From Paradevosia sp036499825 (GTDB taxonomy: Bacteria > Pseudomonadota > Alphaproteobacteria > Rhizobiales > Devosiaceae): a stretch of DNA of 64,000 bases. This document shows, one piece after another, positions 1-9,194 of this stretch. The notes below the pieces were generated by a model. It ran no database searches. It saw nothing but the letters and a program-made list of their open reading frames with translations, and was not told where the DNA came from. Numbering within the stretch: position 1 is the first letter of the stretch; the number at the start of each line of letters is the position of its first letter. The DNA lies in NCBI GenBank assembly GCA_036499825.1, contig DASYCZ010000042.1, positions 1-64,000 of the forward strand, in the 5' to 3' direction. Both the position numbers and the translations under genes were made by a program.

Positions 1-668
1 ATCTGGTCAGCAGCGCCGTGCGTCACCAGCGCAGGCACGGATAATTTCGAGATCGCTTCGTGTGTATCGGCGGGGCGGCCCAGAATCGCGGCGCGCGCAT
101 AGGCCGGCACCACCATGTTGAACGCCAGCATGATCTCGAAATCTTCCGCCGTCGGCTGGCGCTCGAAGCACGCGCGGAGAAACGCCCGCGTCCCTTCGAT
201 ATTTTCGGCGAGGTCTTCCGACTTCATCGCGGCGAAATGCTTGCGCGCCGTGCCGAAGAATTTCGGATCGGTGCCCGAACGCGCGGAAACGAAATTGATG
301 CCCGCAATGTTCTTGTCGCCGTAGCCGCGCAGGTAATCCGCCATCACGCGCCCGGCGTAAGACCAGCCGACCAGCACGGGGCGTTTGAGATTAAACGCCT
401 TGATGACGGCGGCGACATCGTCGGCCCAGATCTTGTCGTCGATGTAGGAATTCACATAGACCGGCTTGCCCGACATGCCGTGGCCGCGCAGATCGAACGT
501 GACCATGCGGAATTTTTCCGCCATCGCCTTGTCGGCATATTGGCGCTGCCAGGACATGTGGCACTGGTTGAAGCCGTGCAGGAACAAAATCTCGCGGCCC
601 TGCGGATTGCCCCATTCCTGTGCCGAGAGCGTGATGCCGTCGGGCGATCTGACTGCGATGGAAGGCAT
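1..668 (-). CDS. alpha/beta hydrolase, C-terminus cut by window edge
   Basis: The reading frame is open from an ATG at 668 to the left edge, giving 222 residues of the N-terminal part. The alpha/beta-hydrolase fold is clear: an oxyanion-hole HG motif (LHGFNQ) near residue 30, a DLRGHGMS segment near 60, and the nucleophile elbow GWSYAG near residue 100. The GxSxxG elbow variant and the fold fit esterases, epoxide hydrolases or non-heme peroxidase-like hydrolases, so the substrate cannot be named. The catalytic Asp/His region lies outside or at the edge of the window. It begins 11 bp downstream of the dut stop and probably belongs to the same transcript as dut. Confidence 0.8.
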   Translation of the reverse strand, partial: MPSIAVRSPDGITLSAQEWGNPQGREILFLHGFNQCHMSWQRQYADKAMAEKFRMVTFDLRGHGMSGKPVYVNSYIDDKIWADDVAAVIKAFNLKRPVLVGWSYAGRVMADYLRGYGDKNIAGINFVSARSGTDPKFFGTARKHFAAMKSEDLAENIEGTRAFLRACFERQPTAEDFEIMLAFNMVVPAYARAAILGRPADTHEAISKLSVPALVTHGAADQ

Positions 669-679
669 GTGCGTCCCGC

Positions 680-1147
680 CTATTTCTTCTGTGTGCCGGT
701 CGAGCCGAAGCCGCCCGCGCCGCGCGCGGTTTCGTCGAGGCTCGCGACTTCAATCAGGTTGGCGCGCGAGACCGGCGCAACAATCATCTGCGCGATCCGC
801 ATGCCGCGCGTGATGACGAACGGCTCGCTGCCGTGATTGATGAGGATGACCGCGATCTCGCCGCGATAATCGGCATCGATGGTGCCGGGTGAATTCAACA
901 CCGTGACGCCGAACTTGGCCGCCATGCCGGAGCGCGGGCGCACCTGCGCCTCATAGCCGGCGGGCAGCGCCATGCTGAAGCCGCACGGAACCAGGGCGCG
1001 CTCGCCCGGCGCGATGGCGACGTCGTCGTCGATGCCCAGCGCCGCCAACAGGTCCACGCCCGCCGCGCCGGCGCTTTGCTGGCGCGGCATGGGCAGGCCC
1101 TTGCCGTGGTCGAGCCAGCAGAAACCGATCGCCACCGCCGCCGTCAT
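680..1147 (-). CDS. dut: dUTP diphosphatase
   Basis: This 155-residue protein hydrolyses dUTP to dUMP and PPi, keeping uracil out of DNA and supplying dUMP for thymidylate synthesis. The trimeric dUTPase motifs appear in order: AGVDLLAA (motif I), RSGMAAKFGV (motif II), GTIDADYRGEI (motif III), RIAQMIVAP (motif IV) and the flexible C-terminal GGFGSTG P-loop-like motif V. The length is normal for the family. Its ATG overlaps the stop of the upstream lipoprotein gene by 4 bp, so translation is probably coupled. Confidence 0.97.
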   Translation of the reverse strand: MTAAVAIGFCWLDHGKGLPMPRQQSAGAAGVDLLAALGIDDDVAIAPGERALVPCGFSMALPAGYEAQVRPRSGMAAKFGVTVLNSPGTIDADYRGEIAVILINHGSEPFVITRGMRIAQMIVAPVSRANLIEVASLDETARGAGGFGSTGTQKK

Positions 1148-1743
1148 CGTTTCACCACCGCATAGAGTTCCTGCGGCAGCTGGGCGGTGCCGCCAAGCAG
1201 GTCCGTGAAGGGCACGGTCTCGGTGGCCGAATGTCTGTCCGCTGCTATGGTCATGTTGCTTTCGACGATTTCGCCGCCATCGACGACGAGCGTGAGATTG
1301 TGATCCTGGAACAATGCTAACAGCATGGATCGGGTCTGGTCGTCCATCTGCTTGTTGTTGCTGAGCGCCTTGACGAGTTCCGCGGTGGGGAACCCGACGC
1401 GGATCGACCCCTCGCCGGCGGGGGTGAAGCTCATGGTCTGCTGGCCTTCGGCGCCCCCGAAGACGAGGCCGGCGAAATCGCCTTCCCGGACGATGACGCA
1501 GGTGGCGCTGCCATCGTGGTTTTCGGTCAGCACGGCGCCCGTTTCCTTGCAGAACCGCCTGTGGCCCTTGTCGCCATCGGCCTTGATCATGGCATAAAAA
1601 TCGGCCGCCATGGTCTGGGTGAGGGTGGCCCTGGCGGTCTTGTCGGTCAAGACGTCGACGTTGAGCCTGGCGTCGATGCAGCCGCTAAGGGCCATCGTCA
1701 ATGCCAGAATGCCCCCGATACGTGCGAGTAACCGCCGCCCCAT
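1144..1743 (-). CDS. putative lipoprotein of unknown function
   Basis: A 199-residue protein with a short basic N-terminus, a hydrophobic stretch and a lipobox ending LSGC near residue 21, so it is predicted to be a lipoprotein anchored in the cell envelope. I recognise no catalytic motif. The mature part is polar, with several predicted beta strands and the recurrent theme of short Thr-rich segments. A longer start 36 bp upstream is possible in frame, but the ATG at 1743 has a strong ribosome site (GGAGGAGA) five bases before it, which decides the start. It overlaps dut by 4 bp. Confidence 0.75.
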   Translation of the reverse strand: MGRRLLARIGGILALTMALSGCIDARLNVDVLTDKTARATLTQTMAADFYAMIKADGDKGHRRFCKETGAVLTENHDGSATCVIVREGDFAGLVFGGAEGQQTMSFTPAGEGSIRVGFPTAELVKALSNNKQMDDQTRSMLLALFQDHNLTLVVDGGEIVESNMTIAADRHSATETVPFTDLLGGTAQLPQELYAVVKR

Positions 1744-1819
1744 TCTCTCCTCCGCCCGCCCCGCCAGTTGGTCTAGCAAATGAAGCGGACCCTACAAGCC
1801 GTTTCCAGCCCTGCCACGG

Positions 1820-3358
1820 CTAAGTGATCAGCCGCCAGATCAGGATCACCGCGGCGAGTACCAACACCCACCAGGCCGTGATCGCCATGGGCCGGTTGAT
1901 CCAGGGGCGGCGCACCGCCTTTTCGGCCTCATATTCGTCAAGCGCCGCCTCGGCGCGCCGGACAAGGCCCGGCATGCGCTGCACGGTGTCGCTGAGGGTC
2001 GAAAAGCCCTCGCGCAATTCTTCCAGCTTGCCGATCGGGCCTTCCTCGCGCCTCAGCCAGTCGCCCACCACCGGCTCGGCGGTGGTCCAGATATTGAGGT
2101 CGGGGTCGAGCGCCCGCGCCACGCCCTCGACCAGCACCATGTTCTTCTGGAGCAGGATCAGTTCCGGCCGCGTCTGCATCTGGAAGAGTTCGGTGACGGT
2201 GAAGAGCTGCCCCAGGACCCGCGCCATCGAGATGTCGCTGGCCTTGCGGCCATGCAGCGGCTCGCCGATCGAGCGCAGCGCCAGGGTGAAATCGTCCACC
2301 GACTGCGTCCTTGGCACATAGCCGATATCGAAGTGGCGCTGCGCCACCAGGCGGTAATTGCGCGTGATGAAGCCATAAAGGATATCGGCCAGAAAGCGCC
2401 GCTCGCGCTTGGAGATGCGCCCCATGATGCCGAAATCGACGGCGATGACATTGCCGGTGCGGCGATCGGCGAACAGATTGCCCGGATGCATGTCGGCATG
2501 GAAAAAGCCGTCGCGGATGGCATGGCGCAAAAAGCTCTGCAGCAGTGTCCTGGCCAGGGCCCGGCGGTCGATGCCGGCGGCATCGAGGGCGGCGAGGTCG
2601 CGGATCGGAACGCCTTCGACCCAGGTGGTGGTCAGAACGTTCTGCGCCGTGTGGTCCCACGACACGGTGGGAATGACGAAGCCTTCGTCATCCTTGATGT
2701 TTTCGGCAAATTCCGAGATCGCCGCCGCTTCCAGCCGCAGGTCGAGTTCGATCTGGGCCGAGCGTTCGAGCGTATGCACCACCTCGACGGGCTTCAGCCG
2801 CTGCGTCTTGGCCAGAAAGCGCTCGGCCAGCACGGCCCCCGCATAATAGCTTTCGAGATCGGCGTGAAAGCGCCGGGCGATGCCGGGGCGCAGCACCTTG
2901 ACCGCCACGGTGCGGCGCTGGCCGTCGGCCTCCACCAGTTCGGCCCGGTGCACCTGGGCGATGGAGGCGGCCGCGATCGGCGGCGACAGCTTCTGAAGAT
3001 CGCCGGCGCGCTCGCCCAGAGCCTGCGTCAATATCCCGGGCACCAGCGCCGCATCGAACGGCTCCATGGCGTCCTGCAGGCCCGCCAGCTCCGCCGCCGC
3101 CGTGGCGCCCACGATGTCGGGGCGCGTCGCCAGCGTCTGCCCGAACTTCACATAGGTGGGCCCCAGCCGGTTGAGGGCGTTGTTGAGCCGCTCGACGCGG
3201 CCGCTGCGCTTGACCGAGCCGCGCTCGATCAGCCGCGCCATGCTGACGCCCAAGCGCAGCGAGGGCGGCAGCGCCACCGGATCGACCAGCGAGAAGGCGC
3301 CTTCGCGCGCCAGCACGTAACCGGCGCGAGCCAGACGAAAATAGGCCGCAAGCCCCAT
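1820..3358 (-). CDS. ubiB: UbiB-family atypical kinase/ATPase of ubiquinone biosynthesis
   Basis: A 512-residue member of the ABC1/ADCK/UbiB family, needed for ubiquinone biosynthesis, where it is thought to act as a membrane-associated ATPase assisting the hydroxylase complex. Visible hallmarks are the KFGQ motif with TRPD near residue 72, the Ala-rich nucleotide loop AAASIAQVH, the VAVKVLRP lysine strand, DMHPGNLF (catalytic loop) and VDFG (metal-binding DFG). A single C-terminal membrane helix occupies about the last 22 residues. Its start is 3 bp after the ubiE stop, so the two form one transcription unit. Confidence 0.96.
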   Translation of the reverse strand: MGLAAYFRLARAGYVLAREGAFSLVDPVALPPSLRLGVSMARLIERGSVKRSGRVERLNNALNRLGPTYVKFGQTLATRPDIVGATAAAELAGLQDAMEPFDAALVPGILTQALGERAGDLQKLSPPIAAASIAQVHRAELVEADGQRRTVAVKVLRPGIARRFHADLESYYAGAVLAERFLAKTQRLKPVEVVHTLERSAQIELDLRLEAAAISEFAENIKDDEGFVIPTVSWDHTAQNVLTTTWVEGVPIRDLAALDAAGIDRRALARTLLQSFLRHAIRDGFFHADMHPGNLFADRRTGNVIAVDFGIMGRISKRERRFLADILYGFITRNYRLVAQRHFDIGYVPRTQSVDDFTLALRSIGEPLHGRKASDISMARVLGQLFTVTELFQMQTRPELILLQKNMVLVEGVARALDPDLNIWTTAEPVVGDWLRREEGPIGKLEELREGFSTLSDTVQRMPGLVRRAEAALDEYEAEKAVRRPWINRPMAITAWWVLVLAAVILIWRLIT

Positions 3359-3361
3359 GGT

Positions 3362-4132
3362 CTAGAGTTTCCAGCCGCCGAACAGGGCCGCGATGTTGCC
3401 CGAATAGGGCGTGTGGGTCACGCGCTTGAAACCCGCCTCGGTGAGCATGGCGGAGAAAGCGGCGGGCCTGGGGAATTTGCGGATGCTCTCCACCAGATAC
3501 TGGTAGGGCTGCCCGTCGCCGGTCACCAGCCGGCCCATCGGCGGGATGACGCGATCGGAGAACAGTTCATAGACGCGCTCGACGCCCGGCACGTCGACGG
3601 TGCTGAACTCCAGCACCAAAATCCTGCCGCCGCGCTTCAACACGCGAAACGCCTCGTTCAGCGCCGTCTGGATGCGCGGCACGTTGCGGATGCCGAAGGC
3701 GATCGTATAGGCGTCAAAGCTCATGTCCTCGAACGGCAGTTCCTCGGCATTGGCTTCCACGAACCGCGCCTGGCTGCCGAACCGCCAATGCCTGGCGCGT
3801 TCGGCGCCCACGCGCAGCATGTCGGTATTGATGTCCGATACGGTCACTTCCGCATAGCCGACCGAGGCCTTGAGAATGCGCTCGGCGATATCGCCGGTGC
3901 CGCCCGCCATGTCGAGCACGCGATAGGGGCGGGTGCCCTTCTTGGGCGGCTGCAGATTGGCCACCATGGCGTCTTTCCAGACGCGGTGCACCCCGCCGCT
4001 CATCAGGTCGTTCATCAGGTCGTAGCGGTCGGCCACGCCATGGAACACCGCGTTGACGAGGCCCTGTTTCTCCTCTAGCGCTACCTGTCGATTGCCAAAA
4101 TGGGTGGTCTCGCGGGCTTGCGTCATCATCAT
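3362..4132 (-). CDS. ubiE: demethylmenaquinone/2-methoxy-6-polyprenyl-1,4-benzoquinol methyltransferase
   Basis: A 256-residue SAM-dependent C-methyltransferase of the ubiquinone pathway. The UbiE signature YDLMNDLMSGGVHRVWK lies near residue 37, followed by SAM-binding motif I, VLDMAGGTGDIAERIL, near residue 72, and the second UbiE signature RVLKRGGRILVLEFS near residue 170. The length is typical. The gene starts with three consecutive ATG codons and the first was taken. It is divergent from mutM and cotranscribed with ubiB. Alphaproteobacteria mainly use it for ubiquinone. Confidence 0.97.
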   Translation of the reverse strand: MMMTQARETTHFGNRQVALEEKQGLVNAVFHGVADRYDLMNDLMSGGVHRVWKDAMVANLQPPKKGTRPYRVLDMAGGTGDIAERILKASVGYAEVTVSDINTDMLRVGAERARHWRFGSQARFVEANAEELPFEDMSFDAYTIAFGIRNVPRIQTALNEAFRVLKRGGRILVLEFSTVDVPGVERVYELFSDRVIPPMGRLVTGDGQPYQYLVESIRKFPRPAAFSAMLTEAGFKRVTHTPYSGNIAALFGGWKL

Positions 4133-4231
4133 TCCGGCCGCCGGCCGTCTCCGCGTTAGCTATCGGGCGGCACCATAGCGGACCCGTCAGGGCTTTGCCA
4201 TGGCGCTTTGCCGCCCACCATTGGACCCACG

Positions 4232-5152
4232 ATGCCCGAACTGCCCGAAGTCGAAACCGTCCGCCAGGGATTGGCGCCCTATATCGAGGGCGCCCGTATC
4301 GACGAGGTAACGCTGCGCCGCAAGGATCTGCGCTTTCCTTTCCCCAGGGACTTCGCCAAGGCCCTTGTGGGCAAGACCATCGAGCGCTGCGACCGGCGCG
4401 CCAAATACCTGCTGTTCCGCCTCTCGGGCGGCCTGACCCTGTTGAGTCATCTGGGCATGACCGGCAGCTACCGTTTCGCCGAATTCAAGCATGAGGGGCC
4501 GAGCCGCTACTACGAGCCGGGGCTCGATACCAAGCACGACCATGTGGTGTTCACGCTCGACCACCCCGAGCATGGGCCCATGCACCTCATCTATTCGGAT
4601 GCCCGCCGTTTCGGCTTCATGGCGCTTTTCGGGGACGATGCCGATAGTCCTTATCTCAAGGATCTGGGGCCCGAACCCCTCGGCAATGACTTCAATGCCC
4701 AGGGGCTGGCGGCGCGTCTCGCCGGCCGCAAGGCCCCCATCAAGGCCAGCCTGCTCGATCAGCGGGTCGTGGCGGGCATCGGCAATATCTATGCATCGGA
4801 GGCGCTGCACCGGGCGCATATCCGCCCCGACACCGCCTCCGGCGCCCTGGTGCTGAAATCGGGTGCCCCGTCGGCGCGCCTCGAGGATCTGGTGCAGGGC
4901 GTGCGCACTGTCCTGATCGAGGCCGTGGATGCGGGCGGCTCGACCCTGCGCGACTTTCGCAATGCCGATGGGGGCAGCGGCTATTTCCAGCACCGTTTCG
5001 CCGTCTATGACCGCGAGGGCCAGCCCTGTCCCACCCCGCTTTGCACCGGCACCATAGAGCGCATGGTGCAATCGGGCCGTTCGAGCTTTTTCTGCCCGGT
5101 CTGCCAGCACGGCGCCCGCGCGCCGCGCACGCGCAAGGACACCGGCGCCTGA
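4232..5152 (+). CDS. mutM: bifunctional DNA-formamidopyrimidine glycosylase/DNA-(apurinic or apyrimidinic site) lyase
   Basis: A 306-residue base-excision repair enzyme removing 8-oxoguanine and formamidopyrimidines. The start was set at 4232 rather than an in-frame ATG 24 bp upstream because the catalytic nucleophile is Pro2 in the invariant MPELPEVET N-terminus. Lys near 57 (RAKYL), the NIYASE H2TH region, and a C-terminal zinc finger ending FFCPVCQ are present. The first half of the zinc finger reads CPTPLC, with four residues between the cysteines instead of the usual two. It is divergent from ubiE, with about 100 bp between. Confidence 0.97.
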   Translation: MPELPEVETVRQGLAPYIEGARIDEVTLRRKDLRFPFPRDFAKALVGKTIERCDRRAKYLLFRLSGGLTLLSHLGMTGSYRFAEFKHEGPSRYYEPGLDTKHDHVVFTLDHPEHGPMHLIYSDARRFGFMALFGDDADSPYLKDLGPEPLGNDFNAQGLAARLAGRKAPIKASLLDQRVVAGIGNIYASEALHRAHIRPDTASGALVLKSGAPSARLEDLVQGVRTVLIEAVDAGGSTLRDFRNADGGSGYFQHRFAVYDREGQPCPTPLCTGTIERMVQSGRSSFFCPVCQHGARAPRTRKDTGA

Positions 5153-5347
5153 AGGCGCAAAACCAGGAGCGTCCGGTGGCGCAAAACCAGAAGCGCCGCA
5201 GGGCGCAAAATAAGTTGACGCGCGGGGTGGGTCTGACTATAACGCCGCGACTTGGCGGCCGTCTTTGCCGCCGCTTTCATTTCAGGTCCGAGCCTGACGG
5301 GCGCTAAAGCGCCAGGTGATCGGGTCTGTCAGCGCCAAGAGGATGTC

Positions 5348-5614
5348 ATGGCCAATACGCCGTCGGCCAAGAAGGCCACCCGCAAGATCGCTGCCCGCAC
5401 CGAGGTCAACAAGTCCCGTCGGTCGCGCATGCGTACGTTCCTGCGCAAGGTCGAGGAAGCCATCGCTTCGGGCAGCCACAGCGAGGCGACTGCCGCCCTC
5501 AAGGTCGCTCAGCCCGAGCTGCAGCGCGCTGCCACCAACGGCATCGTGCACCGCAATCTGGCCGACCGCAAAGTGGCCCGCCTGAACAGCCGCATCAAGG
5601 CGCTGTCGGCCTGA
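5348..5614 (+). CDS. rpsT: 30S ribosomal protein S20
   Basis: An 88-residue, Lys/Arg-rich protein of the S20 family that binds 16S rRNA in the small subunit. The N-terminus MANTPSAKKATRK and the C-terminal half with VHRNLADRKVARLNSRI are characteristic. The frame continues 96 bp upstream, but the ATG at 5348 gives the conserved N-terminus. The rpsT-dnaA neighbourhood is a conserved alphaproteobacterial arrangement. A terminator hairpin follows at 5665. Confidence 0.98.
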   Translation: MANTPSAKKATRKIAARTEVNKSRRSRMRTFLRKVEEAIASGSHSEATAALKVAQPELQRAATNGIVHRNLADRKVARLNSRIKALSA

Positions 5615-5664
5615 ACGACAAGACCCTCGGCAGCCTAAGCCATTGCGTGGTTTCGGCGTTTACA

Positions 5665-5689
5665 AGCTCCCGCAAGCGGGGGCTTTTTT
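5665..5689 (+). terminator. Rho-independent terminator of rpsT
   Basis: A 9-bp stem AGCTCCCGC / GCGGGGGCT (one G-T pair) with a 2-base loop is followed directly by six T residues, about 50 bp after the rpsT stop. Confidence 0.9.
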
Positions 5690-6462
5690 ATTGCCCGCCA
5701 GACGGATCATCCTACCCACTGTGACAGAACGGTGACACGGAAAATTCTGCCGGGCGCCTCTTTGCCGGGTGTAAAAAATATATTCGTCCCAAGGGCTTAG
5801 AGGTTATCCACCGGCACTCGCAGGCGGGCCGGGATCGTCCCGGCGACCGACAAACGGGAATAAATTTTCTTAACCGCCGTCATCGCAATTTGACCGATTC
5901 TCATTGAGTCACAGGACCTTGCCCGAGGCCCGTTTTTGGCCCCGCCGGGGGGATTTTTACGGGCGTAAGAGTCAAGCCCCTTTTTCGCCGATTCCTAGGT
6001 TGCGAGCCAAATTTTGGCTGTCTAGAATGCCTTCGTTGGCTCAGAAAGGCGACGACAAGAGACGCCTGCGGGTCAGTGAAAAGACGAATGCGGACAACCC
6101 GAAATCAGGCTCGTAGCAGCTCCTGCGACGGGCAAGTTTTGAGGGATATCAGTCCGGTTTGAGTTCATTGCGGCATTCCGAACTTGCGTTGGTGTAATAC
6201 GAACTAACGATGCCGGCTCGGTCAGGGCCGGCTCCAATGAGAAAAGAGTGACCTGTTGCGTCGTGGGCCCAGCCCGCGGCACGGGTTGTTATTGTCTGCA
6301 CCTGAGGGTGCGGACGGCTGAGCGATTGCCCAGTCGGGTAGTCGTGTCTGAGAGGCGGCGAATGGGGCACCAGGTATGAAAAATGTAGCGATCGGGCGTT
6401 CCAGTTGGCGTGAGGCGAGCAGTTTTTCGGCGGTTGACAGCGAACAGGGAGAGGCGGCGGCA
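5690..6462. promoter_or_regulatory. long non-coding region upstream of dnaA, with DnaA-box-like site and GANTC cluster
   Basis: About 770 bp without a supported gene. It contains an AT-rich stretch around 5768-5785, one DnaA-box-like 9-mer TTATCCACC at 5804-5812 (one mismatch to TTATCCACA), and four GANTC sites at 5896, 5906, 5969 and 5990. It is probably the dnaA promoter region with a long leader. A replication origin is possible but only one good DnaA box was seen, so an oriC call is not made. Confidence 0.5.
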
Positions 6463-7908
6463 ATGAGCGACGAGCAGTCTGAGGGCACAGGCGCGCAGCG
6501 GGAACAGTTTGCGCGGGTGCGGACCAGGCTGCGGGCAGCGGTGGGCGAGGACGTCTTCACGTCCTGGTTCGCGCGCCTGGAACTGGAAGAAATCGTAGAC
6601 GATCTGGCGCATCTGTCGGTGCCCACGCGCTTCCTGTGCTCCTGGATCCAATCCAACTATGCCGAGCGCATCCTCGAGGCGTTCCGCCAGGAAAACGACG
6701 GCATCGCCCGCATGCATTTTACCGTGCGCGTCAACGGCCAGGCCCGGCCTCGGCTGGCTCCGCCGCCGGAGGCGACGCCCGAACAGCCCGTGCCGGCGCC
6801 CATAGCGCAGCCGGCTTCGCCCCGCCTCATCCGCGAAGGTTCGGCCACCAAGGGCGATGCGCTGTCGGGCAGTGCCCTCGACCAGCGCATGACCTTCGAG
6901 ACCTTCGTGGGCGGTGCGCCCAATGAGATCGCGCTCGGCGTCGCCAAACAGGTGGCCAATGCGGTGGTCAACAACACGGTGAGCTTTAACCCGGTCTATA
7001 TCCATTCGACCGTAGGCCTGGGTAAATCCCATCTGCTCAATGCCATCGCCTGGGCGGCTGGCGCGGCCGACAGCACGCGCAACATCGTCTATCTGACCGC
7101 CGACCACTTCATGTACCATTTCATCACCGCCGTGCAGCGCCAGTCGGCGCTCGGCTTCAAGGAATGGCTGCGCCGCGTCGACCTGCTGCTCATCGACGAC
7201 ATGCAGTTCCTGCAGGGCAAGTCGGCTACCGAATTCGGCCATACGCTGGGCGCCCTGTTGACCGGCGCCAAGCAGGTCGTGGTGGCGGGCGATGCCGCCC
7301 CCCGCGATCTCGATATGCTCGATGAACGCGTACGCTCGCGCCTTTCCGGCGGGCTCGTGGTGCCGATCATGACCTTCGACACCGAATTGCGGCGGTCCAT
7401 CGTCGTCAAGCGGGCCGAACAGGCATCGGCGCGCTTTGCCGGGGTCAATTTCCCCGGTCCCGTGATCGATTATGTGGCCCGTGCGGTGGTCAGCCATGGC
7501 CGCGATCTCGACGGCGCCGTCAATCGCCTGGTGGCCGCCAACCAGCTGACCGGCGAGCCCATTACCGTGGGCCTTGCGGAAAAGACCCTGGCCGATCTCA
7601 TCCGGGCCCGCGAAAGCCGGCGCGTCCGCATCGAGGATATCTTGCGCATCGTGTCGCGCCACTACAAGGTGCCGCGCAATGACCTGTTGTCGTCGCGCCG
7701 CTCGCGCGACGTAGTGCGGCCCCGCCAGATCGCCATGTACCTGGCCAAATCGCTGACCTCGCGTTCTTTGCCCGAGATCGGCCGGCGCTTCGGGGGCAGG
7801 GACCACACCACGGTTCTGCATTCCGTCCGCAAGGTCGAGCAGATGATGAAGGACGATGGCGACCTCTGCCAGGAAATCGAACTGCTCAAGCGCATGCTCG
7901 AAGAATAG
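6463..7908 (+). CDS. dnaA: chromosomal replication initiator protein DnaA
   Basis: A 481-residue AAA+ initiator that binds DnaA boxes and opens the origin. Domain I is at about 15-80, a Pro/Ala-rich linker (domain II) at about 95-125, and the ATPase domain has Walker A GLGKS at about 185-189 and Walker B LLIDD at about 242-246. The C-terminal helix-turn-helix signature FGGRDHTTVLHSVRKV lies near residue 450. Walker A reads GKS rather than the commoner GKT. The ATG at 6463 follows a GGGAGAGG ribosome site. An in-frame ATG at 6376 would add 29 residues and cannot be excluded. Confidence 0.97.
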   Translation: MSDEQSEGTGAQREQFARVRTRLRAAVGEDVFTSWFARLELEEIVDDLAHLSVPTRFLCSWIQSNYAERILEAFRQENDGIARMHFTVRVNGQARPRLAPPPEATPEQPVPAPIAQPASPRLIREGSATKGDALSGSALDQRMTFETFVGGAPNEIALGVAKQVANAVVNNTVSFNPVYIHSTVGLGKSHLLNAIAWAAGAADSTRNIVYLTADHFMYHFITAVQRQSALGFKEWLRRVDLLLIDDMQFLQGKSATEFGHTLGALLTGAKQVVVAGDAAPRDLDMLDERVRSRLSGGLVVPIMTFDTELRRSIVVKRAEQASARFAGVNFPGPVIDYVARAVVSHGRDLDGAVNRLVAANQLTGEPITVGLAEKTLADLIRARESRRVRIEDILRIVSRHYKVPRNDLLSSRRSRDVVRPRQIAMYLAKSLTSRSLPEIGRRFGGRDHTTVLHSVRKVEQMMKDDGDLCQEIELLKRMLEE

Positions 7909-7994
7909 CGGGTTTGGTGCACCGGTCGGGGAAAAGCCCCGGCCCGGCGCCCCGATCCCCTTGCCTTTTTGGCCCCGAATTGCAAAGGTTTCCG

Positions 7995-8015
7995 CCCCGG
8001 TTCGCCGGGGTTTTT
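7995..8015 (+). terminator. Rho-independent terminator between dnaA and dnaN
   Basis: Stem CCCCGG / CCGGGG with a TTCG loop followed by five T residues. It suggests that dnaA and dnaN are at least partly separate transcription units. Confidence 0.8.
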
Positions 8016-8054
8016 GCTGTCCCCGGATAGCGCGAGTGAAGAGGTATGGGTGTT

Positions 8055-9173
8055 ATGCAAGTCACGCTTGAGCGCAATCATCTGCTGAAGTCGCTGGGCC
8101 ATGTCCATCGCGTCGTCGAAAGGCGCAATACCTATCCGATCCTCGCCAACGTCCTGCTCAAGGCCAGCGAGGGCGGCCTCGACCTGCGCGCCACCGACCT
8201 CGATATCGAGGTGACCGAGACGGTGCCCGCCATGGTGGGAACGCCCGGCACCACCACGGTTCCGGCCCATACGCTCTATGAAATCGTGCGCAAGCTCGCC
8301 GATGGCGCCGAAGTGCGGCTCGAAACCGACGGCGCCGACCAGATGCTGATCACCTCCGGGCGCTCGCGCTTCCATCTGGCATGCCTGTCGCCCGACAGTT
8401 TCCCCGATCTCAAATCCGGCAGCTTCTCGCAGCAGTTCGCGGTGCCCGCCGCGACCCTGCGCGAATTGATCGAGCGCACCCAGTTCGCCATCTCCAACGA
8501 GGAGACGCGCTATTATCTCAACGGCATTTACCTGCACGCCCTGACCATCAATGGCGCGCCGGTTCTGCGCGCCGTCGCCACCGACGGCCACCGCATGGCC
8601 CGGGTCGATGCCGAGGCCCCCAAGGGTGCCGAGGGCATGCCGGGCATCATCGTGCCCAAAAAGACCGTCGGCGAGGTGCAGAAGCTTCTCGACGGGGCCG
8701 AGGGCGATGTCGGCGTCGAGGTTTCCGACACCAAGATCCGCTTTACCCTGGGTGGCGTGGTGCTGCTCTCCAAGCTGATCGAGGGGACGTTCCCCGATTA
8801 CGAACGGGTCACCCCCAAGAACAACGACAAGGAAATGAACGTCGACCGCGTGGCCTTCGCCACGGCCGTCGACCGCGTTTCCACCATTGCGTCCGACCGT
8901 GGCGGCAAGGCCGTCAAGCTCTCGGTCAATGAAGGCCAGCTCGAACTGTCGGTCACCAATCCCGATCACGGCACGGCCAGCGAGGAGCTGGCGGTGGAGT
9001 TCGAGCCCGAAAGCTTCGAGATCGGCTTCAATGCCCGCTACCTGCTCGATATCGTGGCCCAGATCCGCTCCGACAATGCGGTTTTCCTGTTCCACGATGC
9101 CGGCTCCCCCACGCTGGTGCGCGAGGAAGGCGAGGCCAAGGCGCTTTATGTGCTGATGCCGATGCGGGTTTAA
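8055..9173 (+). CDS. dnaN: DNA polymerase III subunit beta (sliding clamp)
   Basis: A 372-residue clamp that encircles DNA and tethers polymerase III. The N-terminus MQVTLERNHLLKSLGHVHRVVERR and the C-terminus LYVLMPMRV match the alphaproteobacterial family over the three clamp domains. Two in-frame ATGs exist, at 8046 and 8055. The ribosome site AAGAGG (8039-8044) is only one base from the first but ten from the second, and the conserved N-terminus also begins at the second. Confidence 0.97.
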   Translation: MQVTLERNHLLKSLGHVHRVVERRNTYPILANVLLKASEGGLDLRATDLDIEVTETVPAMVGTPGTTTVPAHTLYEIVRKLADGAEVRLETDGADQMLITSGRSRFHLACLSPDSFPDLKSGSFSQQFAVPAATLRELIERTQFAISNEETRYYLNGIYLHALTINGAPVLRAVATDGHRMARVDAEAPKGAEGMPGIIVPKKTVGEVQKLLDGAEGDVGVEVSDTKIRFTLGGVVLLSKLIEGTFPDYERVTPKNNDKEMNVDRVAFATAVDRVSTIASDRGGKAVKLSVNEGQLELSVTNPDHGTASEELAVEFEPESFEIGFNARYLLDIVAQIRSDNAVFLFHDAGSPTLVREEGEAKALYVLMPMRV

Positions 9174-9194
9174 CCGAGGGGTCATGCGGCGCGC

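Noticed and set aside
2252..4078. 608-residue plus-strand frame over ubiB and ubiE
   Set aside because: Shadow of the two minus-strand genes, His/Gln/Arg-rich composition typical of frame shadows.
5690..6462. oriC
   Set aside because: Only one good DnaA-box-like 9-mer and no clear AT-rich unwinding element beside a box cluster were seen, and in some Hyphomicrobiales the origin is near hemE rather than dnaA.
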